Counted from the first letter of the stretch, positions 27,922 through 36,996 are shown. The stretch: DNA of 64,000 nucleotides from Streptomyces sp. NRRL F-5630 (GCF_000719475.1 NZ_JOGO01000029.1:9138-73137), one strand, 5' to 3'. Notes: generated by a model from the letters alone, not told the origin. Numbers and translations are program-made.

Positions 27922-29093
27922 GCCGCCTCCGGGGCCCGGTAGTGGTGGTAGTGGTGGTGGACCGTGAAGCCGAGCCGCGTGTACAGCGCGATCGCCGCCT
28001 CGTTGTCCCGCTCGACCTGGAGCCACGCCGCCGAGGCGCCTTCCGCGAGCGCCGTCCGCGCGAGCGCCCCCATGACCCGCTGCGCGAGCCCGCGCCGCCG
28101 CTGTTCCGGGGCCACCTCGACCGCGGCGAACCCGGCCCACCGTCCGTCCACGACGCACCGGCCGATGGCGTCCGGCACCCCGGCGGTCCCGGACACCCCC
28201 GTGCCCGTATGTGCGAAACCCCCGCCCCCGGAGGCCGGTTCCACGCCCTCCCCGCCCCCGCCCGCTGGGACGTCCGCCGCGTCGATGCGCGCGAACCACG
28301 GCGAGGGCCCGCTCGCCAGCACGGCCCGCACCCCCTCCGGCACCCCGCCGGACTCCTGGCCCGCCGCCCGGTGGTACCGCCTCAGCCACGCCTCGTCCGG
28401 CGTCCTGCCGAGCCGCACCCCCGGATCGACCGCCTCCGGCCCCTCGGCGACCGGCGCCGCGACGGCCAGGGAACCCACGGGCTCGGGCCCCAGCTCGGCG
28501 AGCGGCGCCAGCGCGCCGACCATCACCAGCGCCGACACCTCGCGCCGCCACCCGAGCGCCTCCAGCTCGGCGGCCAGCACCTCCTGCGTGTCCCCCGCAC
28601 CGGTCGCGAGCTGCGCGTACGCGGGCAGCCCCCGCGCCCCGTACCACTCCCGCACCCGGTCGAGGGCCAGCGGGAGCGGCATCCCCGGGTCCCCGAGCGG
28701 CAGCACGGAGTTGGCGCGCCGCGTGAAACCGGCCCCGTCCACCACCGAGGCCCGCAGCAGCCAGCCGCCGAGCGCCTCGCGCTCCGCCGCCCGCCAGCCC
28801 CGCTCCTGAACCCCCGCCAGCTCCGCGTAGTCCGCCGCGGGACCGCGCCGACGCGCCGGGGCCGCCGGGACGGTCTTCGCCGCGACCACGGCTTCCTCCG
28901 CGAGCCGCACCCGCGTCCCGTCCCGCCGGGTCACGAGCAGCACGCCCTCCTCCCAGGATGTGAGAATGCCCACCGTGTCCGTGAAAGCGGCCCCGGGAGC
29001 GGCCTCTTCGGCGACACTCCGCACGGTGACCCGTTTGCCCACGTCAGACGCGGTGATCCGGACTTCAAGGCGTGCTCCCGCCGCGAATTCCAT
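27918..29093 (-). CDS. GNAT N-acetyltransferase with N-terminal SH3-like domain
   Basis: 391 residues. Residues 1-75 form a small beta-rich domain (VRITASDVGKRVTVRSV and DTVGILTSWEEGVLLVTRRDG). The GNAT fold occupies the C-terminal half, with acetyl-CoA motif EQRRRGLAQRVM and the closing ALYTRLGFTVHHHYHHYRAP. ATG 29093 is chosen as the start of the conserved N-terminus; an upstream ATG at 29123 adds ten residues. AGGAGG lies about 13 bases upstream. It is divergent from fdxA. Substrate unknown. Confidence 0.87.
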   Translation of the reverse strand: MEFAAGARLEVRITASDVGKRVTVRSVAEEAAPGAAFTDTVGILTSWEEGVLLVTRRDGTRVRLAEEAVVAAKTVPAAPARRRGPAADYAELAGVQERGWRAAEREALGGWLLRASVVDGAGFTRRANSVLPLGDPGMPLPLALDRVREWYGARGLPAYAQLATGAGDTQEVLAAELEALGWRREVSALVMVGALAPLAELGPEPVGSLAVAAPVAEGPEAVDPGVRLGRTPDEAWLRRYHRAAGQESGGVPEGVRAVLASGPSPWFARIDAADVPAGGGGEGVEPASGGGGFAHTGTGVSGTAGVPDAIGRCVVDGRWAGFAAVEVAPEQRRRGLAQRVMGALARTALAEGASAAWLQVERDNEAAIALYTRLGFTVHHHYHHYRAPEAA

Positions 29094-29236
29094 GGTGTGG
29101 ACCGCCCCTCCTGTTCGGATCATGACCCCGAGCGGAGATACTAGGTGCCGGGCATCGACGACGCCGCTCCCGCGCGCGCCAGGCGGCGGGACCCCAGGAC
29201 GGGCCCGCCAGCGCCCTATCGAGGAGGAACGACAGC

Positions 29237-29557
29237 GTGACCTACGTCATCGCGCAGCCTTGTGTCGACGTCAAGGACAAGGCTTGCATCGAGGAGTGCC
29301 CGGTCGACTGCATCTACGAGGGGAAGCGTTCCCTCTACATCCACCCGGATGAGTGCGTCGACTGCGGTGCCTGCGAGCCGGTCTGCCCGGTCGAGGCGAT
29401 CTTCTACGAGGACGACACCCCGGAGGAGTGGAAGGACTACTACAAGGCGAACGTCGAGTTCTTCGACGAGCTGGGCTCGCCCGGCGGTGCCAGCAAGCTC
29501 GGCCTGATCGAGCGCGACCACCCCTTCGTCGCCGCCCTTCCGCCGCAGAACGGGTGA
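29237..29557 (+). CDS. fdxA: 7Fe-8S type ferredoxin
   Basis: 106 residues, the normal length for FdxA. A cytoplasmic electron carrier with one 3Fe-4S and one 4Fe-4S cluster. Cysteines at 9, 17, 21, 25 and at 40, 43, 46, 50 (CVDCGACEPVCP) supply the ligands. The tail EEWKDYYKANVEFFDELG is characteristic of actinobacterial and mycobacterial FdxA. GTG 29237 has GAGGAGG at 29221-29227. It sits directly before dapC. Confidence 0.96.
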   Translation: MTYVIAQPCVDVKDKACIEECPVDCIYEGKRSLYIHPDECVDCGACEPVCPVEAIFYEDDTPEEWKDYYKANVEFFDELGSPGGASKLGLIERDHPFVAALPPQNG

Positions 29558-29747
29558 GCCGCGGGCCCCTGCGGCCCGTCTCCGCTTCCCCGGTGCGCCC
29601 GCGCACTTCCGGTCCCGCCCGTGCACCCGCACCGGCGGGACCTGCGCGTTGGCGGGACGGGCCGCACGCCGCCACCCGCCCGCGCCCGGCGTGCCCCGTC
29701 CCCCGCACCGCCCCGTCCCCTCGCCCCCTCGCCCGGAAAGAGACACC

Positions 29748-30857
29748 GTGCCCGCACACCCGCAGCCGCTCGACGCGCTGCTCCCCGACTTCCCCTGGGA
29801 CAAGCTGGAGCCGTACAAGAAGACCGCGGCGGCGCACCCCGAAGGGATCGTCGACCTCTCCGTCGGCACCCCCGTCGACCCCGTACCCGGCTTCGTCCAG
29901 GACGCGCTGACCGCCGCCACCGACGCGCACGGCTACCCGACCGTGTGGGGCACGTCCGCGCTGCGCGACGCGATCGTGGAGTGGGCGGAGCGGCGCCTCG
30001 GCGCCCGCGGCCTGAGCCACCGCCACGTCCTGCCCGTCGTCGGCTCCAAGGAGTTCGTCGCCTGGGCCCCGCTCCAGCTCGGTATCGGCCCCGGCGACCG
30101 CGTGGCCTACCCGCGCCTGGCCTACCCCACCTACGAGGTCGGCGCCCGCCTCGCCCGCGCGGAGCACGTCGCCTACGACGACCCGACGGCGCTCGACCCC
30201 GAGGGCCTGCGCGTCCTCTGGCTCAACTCGCCCTCCAACCCGACGGGTCGCGTGCTCGGCAAGGACGAGCTGACCCGGATCGTCGCGTGGGCGCGCGCGC
30301 ACGGCGTTCTCGTCCTGAGCGACGAGTGCTACCTCGAACTCGGCTGGGAGGCCGACCCGGTCTCCGTGCTGCACCCGGACGTGTGCGGCGGTTCCTTCGA
30401 GGGACTCGTCGCCGTCCACTCGCTCTCGAAGCGCTCCAACCTCGCCGGGTACCGCGCCGCGTTCGTCCTCGGCGACCCCGACGTGCTCGGCCACCTGCTC
30501 CAGGTCCGCAAGCACGGCGGCATGATGACGGCCGCGCCCGTGCAGGCCGCGGCGGCGGCGGCGCTCGGCGACGACAAGCACGTCGAGGAGCAGCGCGAGC
30601 GCTACGCGGCCCGCCGCACCGCGCTGCGCACCGCCCTGCTCGACCACGGCTTCCGCGTCGAGCACAGCGAGGCCGGTCTCTACCTGTGGGCGACGCGCGG
30701 CGAGTCCTGCTGGGAGACGGTCGCGCACCTGGCCTCGCTCGGCATCCTCGTGGCGCCCGGCGACTTCTACGGGCAGGCGGGCGAGCACTTCGTACGCGTC
30801 GCCCTCACGGCGAGCGATGAGCGGATCGCCTCGGCGGTGGCGCGGCTCACGGCCTGA
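29748..30857 (+). CDS. dapC: Succinyldiaminopimelate transaminase
   Basis: 369 residues. A PLP-dependent class I aminotransferase that makes N-succinyl-LL-2,6-diaminopimelate in the lysine and peptidoglycan precursor pathway. The Schiff-base lysine is Lys228 in SLSKRSN. SPSNPTG and ATRGESCWETV are further family marks. GTG 29748 is chosen because it begins the conserved PLDALLPDFPWDKL region and has a GGAAAGAGA ribosome-binding-like stretch. Adjacent to fdxA and 2 kb from dapE, as in many actinobacteria. Confidence 0.94.
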   Translation: MPAHPQPLDALLPDFPWDKLEPYKKTAAAHPEGIVDLSVGTPVDPVPGFVQDALTAATDAHGYPTVWGTSALRDAIVEWAERRLGARGLSHRHVLPVVGSKEFVAWAPLQLGIGPGDRVAYPRLAYPTYEVGARLARAEHVAYDDPTALDPEGLRVLWLNSPSNPTGRVLGKDELTRIVAWARAHGVLVLSDECYLELGWEADPVSVLHPDVCGGSFEGLVAVHSLSKRSNLAGYRAAFVLGDPDVLGHLLQVRKHGGMMTAAPVQAAAAAALGDDKHVEEQRERYAARRTALRTALLDHGFRVEHSEAGLYLWATRGESCWETVAHLASLGILVAPGDFYGQAGEHFVRVALTASDERIASAVARLTA

Positions 30858-30906
30858 GCGCGGATCGGTCGCGGGCGACCGCGGCCGTCCACGGGCAGTA
30901 GTAAAC

Positions 30907-30948
30907 GGGCCGGGCCCCGGGGAGTTCGTGCTCCCCGGGGCCCGGCCC
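30907..30948. terminator. Perfect 18-bp hairpin, dapC and convergent gene
   Basis: Arms 30907-30924 and 30931-30948 are perfectly complementary around TTCGTG. It lies between the dapC stop and the stop of the leftward secreted-protein gene and can serve both. Confidence 0.85.
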
Positions 30949-30970
30949 TCGTGCGTGCGGTGCCCGTGGC

Positions 30971-31384
30971 TCAGCCGAGCGGGAGGCCCTTGGTGGGCAG
31001 GATGCCGGTGAGGCCGCCCGTGAGGCCGCCGCCCTTGCCGGAGCCGCTGACGGTCTTGCCCGTCGTGCCGAGCAGGTCGCCGTTGCCGGCGCGCTCGGTG
31101 ATGGGGGCGACGGTGTGCCCGGCGTGACCGACGAGCTTCCCGGCCTCGGGCGCCGCCTTGCCGACCGCCTTGCCGCCGGTCTCGCCGAGGGTCTGCGTGG
31201 CGCCCTTGGCCGCACCGTCGACGGTCGAGCCCACGGCGTCGCCGTCGAGCGAGGAGACCCCGAGGCCGTTCGTCGAGGGAAGCTCGGCGGCGTTCGCGGC
31301 GCCGGCCGCGCCGATCACGGGCGCGGCACCGGCGGCGAGCAGCAGCGCGGCACCGGCGAGGCGGCGGGTGAGGGGCTTGGACAT
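30971..31384 (-). CDS. Small secreted protein, Gly/Thr-rich
   Basis: 137 residues. The signal peptide is clear (SKPLTRR, hydrophobic core, cleavage near AANAAEL, about residue 33). The mature part is low-complexity: Gly/Thr/Lys/Ala-rich with spaced GKAVGK, GKLVGH and GKTVSG elements, ending LTGILPTKGLPLG. No Cys or catalytic motif is seen. Resembles short exported Streptomyces proteins of unknown role. ATG 31384 has an AAGGAG upstream on its strand. Confidence 0.8.
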   Translation of the reverse strand: MSKPLTRRLAGAALLLAAGAAPVIGAAGAANAAELPSTNGLGVSSLDGDAVGSTVDGAAKGATQTLGETGGKAVGKAAPEAGKLVGHAGHTVAPITERAGNGDLLGTTGKTVSGSGKGGGLTGGLTGILPTKGLPLG

Positions 31385-31488
31385 GGTGCTCCTTCGCGGG
31401 GGATCAGTGAACGCGTACGGGACCCACCGGGGCCCCGGACGACGCCGTGACTACCGCGTGAGCCGGGCGAAGGTTGCGGGGCGCGCGG

Positions 31489-31501
31489 GCAAAGACTTTG
31501 C
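31489..31501. promoter_or_regulatory. Perfect 13-base palindrome upstream of secreted protein gene
   Basis: GCAAAG-A-CTTTGC is a perfect dyad about 105 bases upstream of ATG 31384 on the minus strand, in the AT-richer stretch 31485-31525. The position suits an operator or promoter region for that gene. No known regulator consensus is claimed. Confidence 0.35.
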
Positions 31502-31585
31502 AATGCGTCGTATTGTCGGCCTCTCCTGGGCCCCGGAGTCCCCCTTGCGGGCGAGGTGTCGTACGGCTGAGCCCGCGCGGGCCGC

Positions 31586-32599
31586 TCAGGGCGCCGTGAC
31601 GATCCGTACGCCCTCGGCCCCGTCCGCCTGGCGGGCTCCCGCGGACTTCTCCGCGCCGATCTCGCGCCACGTGTGCCCCGTGCCCGAAGCACGCCACTCG
31701 CGGCCCGCGTAGGCGACCTCGGAGAGGTGCAGCACCGAGGCGTGCGCGACGGCCCACTGCGCGAGTTCCCAGCCGCGCCGCCCGGCCTTCGGGTCCTTGG
31801 CGGTCGCGGGTGCGGCGACCGGCACGACGACGGTGCGGGCCCGCGCGGGCGCCTGCGCGAGCGTGCCCGCGACCGGCGCGGGCGTGGTGGTGGCAGCGGC
31901 GGTCGTGGCCTTCTTCCGCGCCTCGGGGGCGCCGGGGAGCACGCTCGCGCCGAAGTCCCTGATGAGCGCGGCCCGTACCGCCGAGGGGTCGCCGGGGCCG
32001 TCCGGCACGGTGGACTCGCACGTGAGCGCGGCCTCGGCCCGCCCGGTGAGCGCGGCGGCGAGGAGCGCCGCGTCGGGCTCGTGCTTCGCGTAGGCCTCGG
32101 GGAAGGCGGAGCGCTGCACCTTCTGCGCGGCGACCGTGAGCGGCAGGTTCGCGTAGTCGTCGACCTTGTCGAGCCGCTGGTAGAACTTCCCCGCGCTGTA
32201 GACGGGGTCCATGATCTGCGCCACAGTGCCCCAGCCCTGCGAGGGCCGCTGCTGGAAGAGACCGACGGAATCGCGGTCGCCGTGGTCGAGGTTGCGCAGC
32301 CCCGACTCCTGGAGCGCGGTCGCGAGGGCGATCGTCACGGCCCGTTCGGGCATCCCCCGCGAGGTGCCCACGGCGGCGATCGTCGCGGCGTTCACCGCCT
32401 GGTCGGCGCCGAAGGAGTACGTGGCCCCGTCGCCGTCCGCCGAGACGACCTCGCAGCCCGGCCGCGCGTGCTGCGCGTCGGGCCCGAAGCGCACCACGAG
32501 GTAACCGGCGAGCGCGCACGAGACGGTCAGCGCGGCTCCGAGACGGAGCAGCCTGCGGCGGCGCGAGGGACGGGAGGGCGAAAGCTCGGGCACGTCCAT
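31586..32599 (-). CDS. Membrane-anchored lytic transglycosylase-like protein
   Basis: 337 residues. After an Arg-rich start, one helix (residues 18-35) anchors it with the rest outside. The lysozyme-like core has LQESGLRNLDHGDRDSVGLF and QQRPSQGWGT: a Glu in an ESGL context and the GLFQQRPSQGWG block seen in related Streptomyces exported proteins. Muralytic activity is inferred, not certain. The C-terminal third is Ala/Thr/Pro rich, then a short conserved end. ATG 32599 gives the anchor helix. The neighbouring dapC/dapE supply wall precursors. Confidence 0.78.
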   Translation of the reverse strand: MDVPELSPSRPSRRRRLLRLGAALTVSCALAGYLVVRFGPDAQHARPGCEVVSADGDGATYSFGADQAVNAATIAAVGTSRGMPERAVTIALATALQESGLRNLDHGDRDSVGLFQQRPSQGWGTVAQIMDPVYSAGKFYQRLDKVDDYANLPLTVAAQKVQRSAFPEAYAKHEPDAALLAAALTGRAEAALTCESTVPDGPGDPSAVRAALIRDFGASVLPGAPEARKKATTAAATTTPAPVAGTLAQAPARARTVVVPVAAPATAKDPKAGRRGWELAQWAVAHASVLHLSEVAYAGREWRASGTGHTWREIGAEKSAGARQADGAEGVRIVTAP

Positions 32600-32639
32600 A
32601 AGGTAACGGCTCCGGGCTCCGGGACGAGCCCCCTTGGGG

Positions 32640-32870
32640 AGACACCGGAAACCCTGTGCGCGGCCTGTGGGAGAGGGCTCGTACGGGGCGGGGCGGGGTC
32701 CGTACGGACCTGTGCGCGGCCTGTGCGCGGCCCGTACGGGACCGGCCGTCGGGACGGGGGCGAGCGGGCGGGACGGAGCGGCGGGTACCGGCGCCGGGCC
32801 CGGCCCCGCACCGCCCGCCCCGTACCGCGTGAGGCCCCCGCGCCGCCGCCCCCCAAGCCCCTCGGGCCCG
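32640..32870. other. GC-rich divergent spacer with CGTACGG motifs
   Basis: The gap before dapE repeats CGTACGG (near 32680, 32699 and 32736) and GTGCGCGGCC (three times between 32655 and 32735). No gene is supportable. The motif also fills the spacer at 10974-11230. Confidence 0.45.
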
Positions 32871-32875
32871 CGCGT

Positions 32876-32881
32876 TAGGCT
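32876..32881 (+). promoter_or_regulatory. -10 element giving a leaderless dapE message
   Basis: TAGGCT ends 6 bases before ATG 32888, with no ribosome-binding site between. It is the same hexamer and spacing as at mshB. Confidence 0.55.
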
Positions 32882-32887
32882 CGCCAC

Positions 32888-34006
32888 ATGCGTGACACCA
32901 CCGCCCCCCGCCCCGTCCGGACCGCCGCGGCGGCGCCCGTGCTCGACCTCGGGCTCGACGCGGGGACCCTCACGGCCGCCCTCGTGGACGTGCCCTCCGT
33001 CAGCGGCGAGGAGGGGCCGCTCGCCGAGGCGATCGAGGCCGCGCTGCGCCCGCTGCCGCACCTCACCGTCGACCGCCACGGCAACAACATCGTGGCGCGC
33101 ACGCACCTCGGCCGCGCCGAGCGCGTCGTCCTCGCGGGCCACATCGACACGGTCCCGATCGCGGACAACGTGCCCTCGCGCCTCGACGCGGACGGGCTCC
33201 TGTGGGGCTGCGGCACGAGCGACATGAAGGCCGGCGTCGCCGTGCAACTCCGCCTCGCCGCGACCCTGCCGGACCCGAACCGCGACCTGACCTTCGTCTT
33301 CTACGACAACGAGGAGGTCGCCGCCGACCGCAACGGCCTCGGCCACCTCGCGAGCGCGCACCCCGACTGGCTCGCGGGCGATTTCGCCGTCCTCCTCGAA
33401 CCCTCGGACGGCGAGGTCGAGGGCGGCTGCCAGGGCACCCTGCGCGTCCACCTCCACACGCGCGGCGAACGCGCGCACTCGGCGCGCGCGTGGATGGGCG
33501 CGAACGCGATCCACGCCGCCGCACCGATCCTGGACCGGCTCGCCGCGTACGAGCCGCGCCGCCCGCTCGTCGACGGGCTGGAGTACCGCGAGGGCCTCAA
33601 CGCGGTGCGGATCGAGGGCGGGGTCGCCGGGAACGTCATCCCGGACGCGTGCGTCGTCACCGTCAACTACCGCTACGCACCCGACCTCTCGGGGGACGAG
33701 GCACTCGCGCACGTCGAGGAGGTCTTCGCGGGCTGCGGTGTCACGGACTTCGTCGTGGACGACCACAGCCCCGCCGCGCGCCCGGGGCTGACCCACCCGG
33801 CCGCCGCCGCGTTCGTCGCGGCCGTCGGCGGGACTCCCCGCCCCAAGTTCGGCTGGACGGACGTGGCCCGCTTCAGCGCGCTCGGCGTCCCGGCCGTCAA
33901 CTACGGGCCGGGCAATCCGCTGCTCGCCCACAAGCGCGAGGAGAACGTCGAGATCCGCCACGTCCTGGCGGCGGAGGAGCGCCTGCGGAGCTGGCTCACG
34001 CTCTGA
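32888..34006 (+). CDS. dapE: Succinyl-diaminopimelate desuccinylase
   Basis: 372 residues. A zinc-dependent M20-family hydrolase that releases LL-diaminopimelate for lysine and cell-wall synthesis. Metal ligands are seen at His85 and Asp87 (GHIDTVP), then Asp in GTSDMKAG, the Glu pair in DNEEV and a late His in [10 protein letters not shown]. It follows DapC in the same pathway. It appears leaderless, starting at ATG 32888. Confidence 0.95.
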   Translation: MRDTTAPRPVRTAAAAPVLDLGLDAGTLTAALVDVPSVSGEEGPLAEAIEAALRPLPHLTVDRHGNNIVARTHLGRAERVVLAGHIDTVPIADNVPSRLDADGLLWGCGTSDMKAGVAVQLRLAATLPDPNRDLTFVFYDNEEVAADRNGLGHLASAHPDWLAGDFAVLLEPSDGEVEGGCQGTLRVHLHTRGERAHSARAWMGANAIHAAAPILDRLAAYEPRRPLVDGLEYREGLNAVRIEGGVAGNVIPDACVVTVNYRYAPDLSGDEALAHVEEVFAGCGVTDFVVDDHSPAARPGLTHPAAAAFVAAVGGTPRPKFGWTDVARFSALGVPAVNYGPGNPLLAHKREENVEIRHVLAAEERLRSWLTL

Positions 34007-34195
34007 TCTTCTCCGCGTCGGCTTCGCCTCCGGGAGCGCGACGCTGTCCGGCCCTGCGGGGCCCGGGGCGGGCGCGCGCGGACGGCCGGATTCCGCCCCT
34101 TCGGTCCGCCACCACCTCCCGCTCATCTCCGCTTGCGTCCCTGGCCATGCCGGAGGTCCTACGCTGTCCGGACGCACGAATGAGAGGGGAGCGCG

Positions 34196-34945
34196 ATGGC
34201 CAGTCTCGAATCGAACGGCCCGGTGGAGGAACAGCGTCTGGGACCGGTGGTGCGCAGGCGTGACCAGGTGCAGTCCGGGACGACGGACCAACGGCTGCTC
34301 GACTCGCGCGGCGCCACGGACTGGGTGCACACGGACCCCTGGCGGGTCATGCGGATGCAGTCAGAACTCGTCGACGGTTTCGGCGCCCTCGCCGAACTCC
34401 CCCCGGCCATCAGCGTCTTCGGCTCCGCTCGGACGAAGCCCGACGCGCCGGAGTACGCCCTCGGAGTCCGCCTCGGGCGCGCCCTCACGGAGGCCGGTTA
34501 CGCGGTGATCACCGGGGGCGGCCCGGGAGCGATGGAGGCGGCGAACCGGGGCGCGTGGGAGGCGCAGGGGACGTCCGTCGGCCTCGGCATCGAGCTTCCC
34601 TTCGAGCAGGGGCTCAACCGGTACGTCGACATCGCGGTGAACTTCCGCTACTTCTTCGTCCGCAAGATCATGTTCGTGAAGTACGCGAGGGGATTCGTCG
34701 TCCTCCCCGGAGGCTTCGGCACGCTCGACGAACTCTTCGAGGCCCTGACCCTCGTCCAGACCCAGAAGGTCACCCGCTTCCCGATCGTCCTCTTCGGCAC
34801 GGCGTACTGGGGCGGCCTCGTCAACTGGCTCCGCGACACCCTCATCGCCGAGGGCAAGGCGAACCCTGACGACTTGGACCTCTTCCACCTGACGGACGAC
34901 GTGGACGAGGCGGTGGCCCTCGTGACGAAGGAGGCGGGGACCTGA
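34196..34945 (+). CDS. LOG-family protein (TIGR00730), nucleotide phosphoribohydrolase-like
   Basis: 249 residues. The family hydrolyses nucleoside 5'-monophosphates such as cytokinin ribotides and is often mislabelled lysine decarboxylase. Diagnostic motifs are GGGPGAMEAANRGA and PGGFGTLDE (near residue 171). About 60 residues of polar N-terminus precede the Rossmann fold. In M. tuberculosis the relative lies between dapE and folP2, as here apart from the inserted segment at 35-37.7 kb. ATG 34196 follows GAGGGGAGCG. Confidence 0.9.
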   Translation: MASLESNGPVEEQRLGPVVRRRDQVQSGTTDQRLLDSRGATDWVHTDPWRVMRMQSELVDGFGALAELPPAISVFGSARTKPDAPEYALGVRLGRALTEAGYAVITGGGPGAMEAANRGAWEAQGTSVGLGIELPFEQGLNRYVDIAVNFRYFFVRKIMFVKYARGFVVLPGGFGTLDELFEALTLVQTQKVTRFPIVLFGTAYWGGLVNWLRDTLIAEGKANPDDLDLFHLTDDVDEAVALVTKEAGT

Positions 34946-34968
34946 GGCGGCCCTCGTTTCCCGGTGAT

Positions 34969-35697
34969 TCAGGCGGCGGGGACGCAACCGCCCGGGTGGT
35001 CCGCGTAGAGACCGCAGGGCCCGCGTCCCGCCTGCCGGGAACAGGGCGCCGCGACGCGCAGGCGCCACACGGGGACCCCGATCCCGAACGAGCCCCATAC
35101 GTGCCCGCCCGGCCCGCTCAACTCCCGCACGATGCCCTCGTGTTCGTGCGTCAGATGCGGGGCGAGGGCGCAGCGTACGAGCGTACGGGGCGGGTCCCCG
35201 GGTGGACGGGCCGCACGCAGCGCCATGTCGGCCACGTACGGCGTGACGTGCCCGGCCGCCTCGCACCGGGGCGGCCCCGGCGCGCCGTCCGCGCGTGAGG
35301 CGTACGCCGGAACGGGGCCCGCGCCCAGCTCGTACCAGGCACCCCCGGGATCGGGGAAGCGCAGGGCGAAGGGCTGCCGAAGACGGAGCAACTCCCGCAC
35401 GAGCGACTGCCGTTCGCCGTCCACGGCCCACGCCCGCAGGGCGGCCGGAGCATCGGGTCCCGTCCCGGTCGCCGGGTGAACGGCACCCGCGCGGGCCCAC
35501 CGGGCCCCCGGCTCGGGATCGAGCCGATCGGCGAGCCGGCACGCCTCCCCGCGCAGCCATCCCGCCGCCTCGGCCACGTCCTCCAACCGCGCCCGCGCGA
35601 GCAACCACCCCCCGGAGGCGTCCCCACCACGCGAGGTGGCGAGGAAGACGGTGCCGACTTCAAGAGTGGCGCCCCTCCCCGCGACCTGCCCGCTCAC
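34969..35697 (-). CDS. Hypothetical protein paired with a small CxxC protein
   Basis: 242 residues; not recognised. It is Ala/Gly/Arg rich with conserved-looking islands WYELGAGPVP and GGHVWGSFGIGVPVWRLRVA, and two cysteines near the end (CSRQAGRGPCGLYADHPGGC). No signal peptide or membrane segment. GTG 35697 overlaps the stop of the upstream small gene as GTGA, so both are translated together. The pair faces the XRE/DUF397 genes on the other strand, and the GC content is still high here. Confidence 0.7.
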   Translation of the reverse strand: MSGQVAGRGATLEVGTVFLATSRGGDASGGWLLARARLEDVAEAAGWLRGEACRLADRLDPEPGARWARAGAVHPATGTGPDAPAALRAWAVDGERQSLVRELLRLRQPFALRFPDPGGAWYELGAGPVPAYASRADGAPGPPRCEAAGHVTPYVADMALRAARPPGDPPRTLVRCALAPHLTHEHEGIVRELSGPGGHVWGSFGIGVPVWRLRVAAPCSRQAGRGPCGLYADHPGGCVPAA

Positions 35698-35852
35698 GCG
35701 CCCTCTCCTCGCCCGTGCGGGTGCCGCGCGCGCAGCACCCGGCAGTCGGTGGCCTTCGAGCGGTCCCCGGCGGCCTCGGCGTCCCGCTCGACGGCACGGA
35801 GCCGTTCGCAGACAGGGCAGTCTTCGGCGGGGGGAGGGAAGGGAACGGGCAT
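35694..35852 (-). CDS. 52-residue CxxC small protein
   Basis: 52 residues, starting MPVPFPPPAEDCPVCERLRA and ending HPHGRGEGA. Contains CPVC at 12-15 and a third Cys in KATDCRVLRARHPH with two nearby histidines, a plausible small zinc-binding fold around a Glu/Arg/Ala helix. GAGGAG lies 8 bases before ATG 35852 on its strand. Stop and next start overlap (GTGA). Such small proteins often accompany Scr1-type XRE/DUF397 loci in Streptomyces, from memory; function unknown. Confidence 0.72.
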   Translation of the reverse strand: MPVPFPPPAEDCPVCERLRAVERDAEAAGDRSKATDCRVLRARHPHGRGEGA

Positions 35853-35959
35853 ACGGATCACTCCTCGTTGTAGCGAAGCGGCTACCGGGAGTCCTCAGGC
35901 TGAACTAGCCTGAACGAGCTATCAAGTTTCATCCTGTTGGCAGATAGGCCGGGGGATTC

Positions 35960-36790
35960 ATGGTCAACCGCAGAACGCTCGACCCCGAGGGAGGCCCGCG
36001 CGCGGCCTTCGGTGCGCGTTTGCGCAGCTTGCGGGAGCAACGGGGCTGGACGCAGCCGGAGTTGGGCGCGCGGATGGGATATGCCCCCTCGCATATTTCA
36101 GGCGTCGAAATTGGTTCGCGAAATGCAACTGCCAAGTTCACTGCCAGCGCTGACCGTGTGTTCGGTACGGGCGATGCGCTGACCCAGCAGGGTGACGCGC
36201 TGCGGAACCCGGCGATACTGGACGGCTTCGACGACTATGTGGCTTTGGAGCGAGAAGCTATCGAAATCAGGGTTTTCGAGCTGGGCATCATGCCTGGACT
36301 CGTCCAAACTCTGCGCTACGCCAGTGCCATACAAGCCGGTGTGATGGCACGAGGCGCCGTTACCGCGCAGCAAGCAGAGGAGCGAATGGCCCGACTACTT
36401 GCACGGCAGGGCGACCTTGAGCGCGAGTCTCCGCCCAAGATCTTTATGGTGATTGACGAGGGGGCTCTGCGGCGGTGCGTAGGCGGGGCGGACACCATGT
36501 CTGACCAGTATCAGCGGCTGCTCGACTTCGCGGCTCTTCCCAACTCGGTGCTGCAAGTGGCTCCTTTCTCCCTAGGTGAGCATCGACCCTTGGGGTTTCC
36601 GGTCTATCTGTTGACATTCCGCAATGGGTCACGTGTCGCGTATACCGAATCTGCCCAGAGGGGATGCTTGGAGCGTGAATCGCGCTATGTGGAGCCTCTT
36701 TTCACGGACTACCATCACCTACAGGTCGAATCGCTGCCCCAGGCAGAGTCCGCGGCCATGATCGAACGCGTACGAAAGGGAACATCGTGA
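35960..36790 (+). CDS. XRE-family regulator with DUF5753 (Scr1-type antitoxin-like)
   Basis: 276 residues. The N-terminal helix-turn-helix lies about residues 17-55 (RLRSLREQRGWTQPELGARM, then SHISGVEIG). The rest is the DUF5753 domain with YVALEREAIEIRVFELGIMPGLVQT and DYHHLQVESLPQAESAAMI. Family members act with a small DUF397 partner in Streptomyces development or toxin-antitoxin-like control. Codon use is less GC-biased than neighbours (ATT, CTT and GCT are frequent), a sign of transfer. GTGA overlap with the first DUF397 gene. Confidence 0.92.
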   Translation: MVNRRTLDPEGGPRAAFGARLRSLREQRGWTQPELGARMGYAPSHISGVEIGSRNATAKFTASADRVFGTGDALTQQGDALRNPAILDGFDDYVALEREAIEIRVFELGIMPGLVQTLRYASAIQAGVMARGAVTAQQAEERMARLLARQGDLERESPPKIFMVIDEGALRRCVGGADTMSDQYQRLLDFAALPNSVLQVAPFSLGEHRPLGFPVYLLTFRNGSRVAYTESAQRGCLERESRYVEPLFTDYHHLQVESLPQAESAAMIERVRKGTS

Positions 36791-36996
36791 CGACCCACCC
36801 CCTCCACTGGTTCAAGTCCTCTTACAGCGAGAACAACGGTGGTGCGTGCCTGGAGGTGGCCGCTGATCTCGTTGCTTCGCGCGGCGTGGTTCCCGTGCGT
36901 GACTCGAAGTGCGTGGCGGGTCCGGTTCTCGCGGTTGCGTTGTCGGCGTTCGCTGGTTTCGTGGCGGGCGTCAAGTCCGGCGATTTTTCCGCCTGA
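36787..36996 (+). CDS. DUF397 protein, copy 1
   Basis: 69 residues. The DUF397 signature is present: WFKSSYSENNGGACLEVA, then VPVRDSK, then a hydrophobic AFAGFVAGVKSG end. GTG 36787 overlaps the XRE gene stop, so it is made together with that regulator and is probably its direct partner. The last 35 residues are hydrophobic enough to pack against the regulator rather than form a free fold. Unusual: C follows the DSK motif in all three copies here. Confidence 0.92.
   Translation: MTTHPLHWFKSSYSENNGGACLEVAADLVASRGVVPVRDSKCVAGPVLAVALSAFAGFVAGVKSGDFSA

Noticed and set aside
30859-30970. Considered an additional small gene between dapC and the secreted protein gene
   Set aside because: The interval is occupied by an 18-bp terminator hairpin and has no ribosome-binding site.
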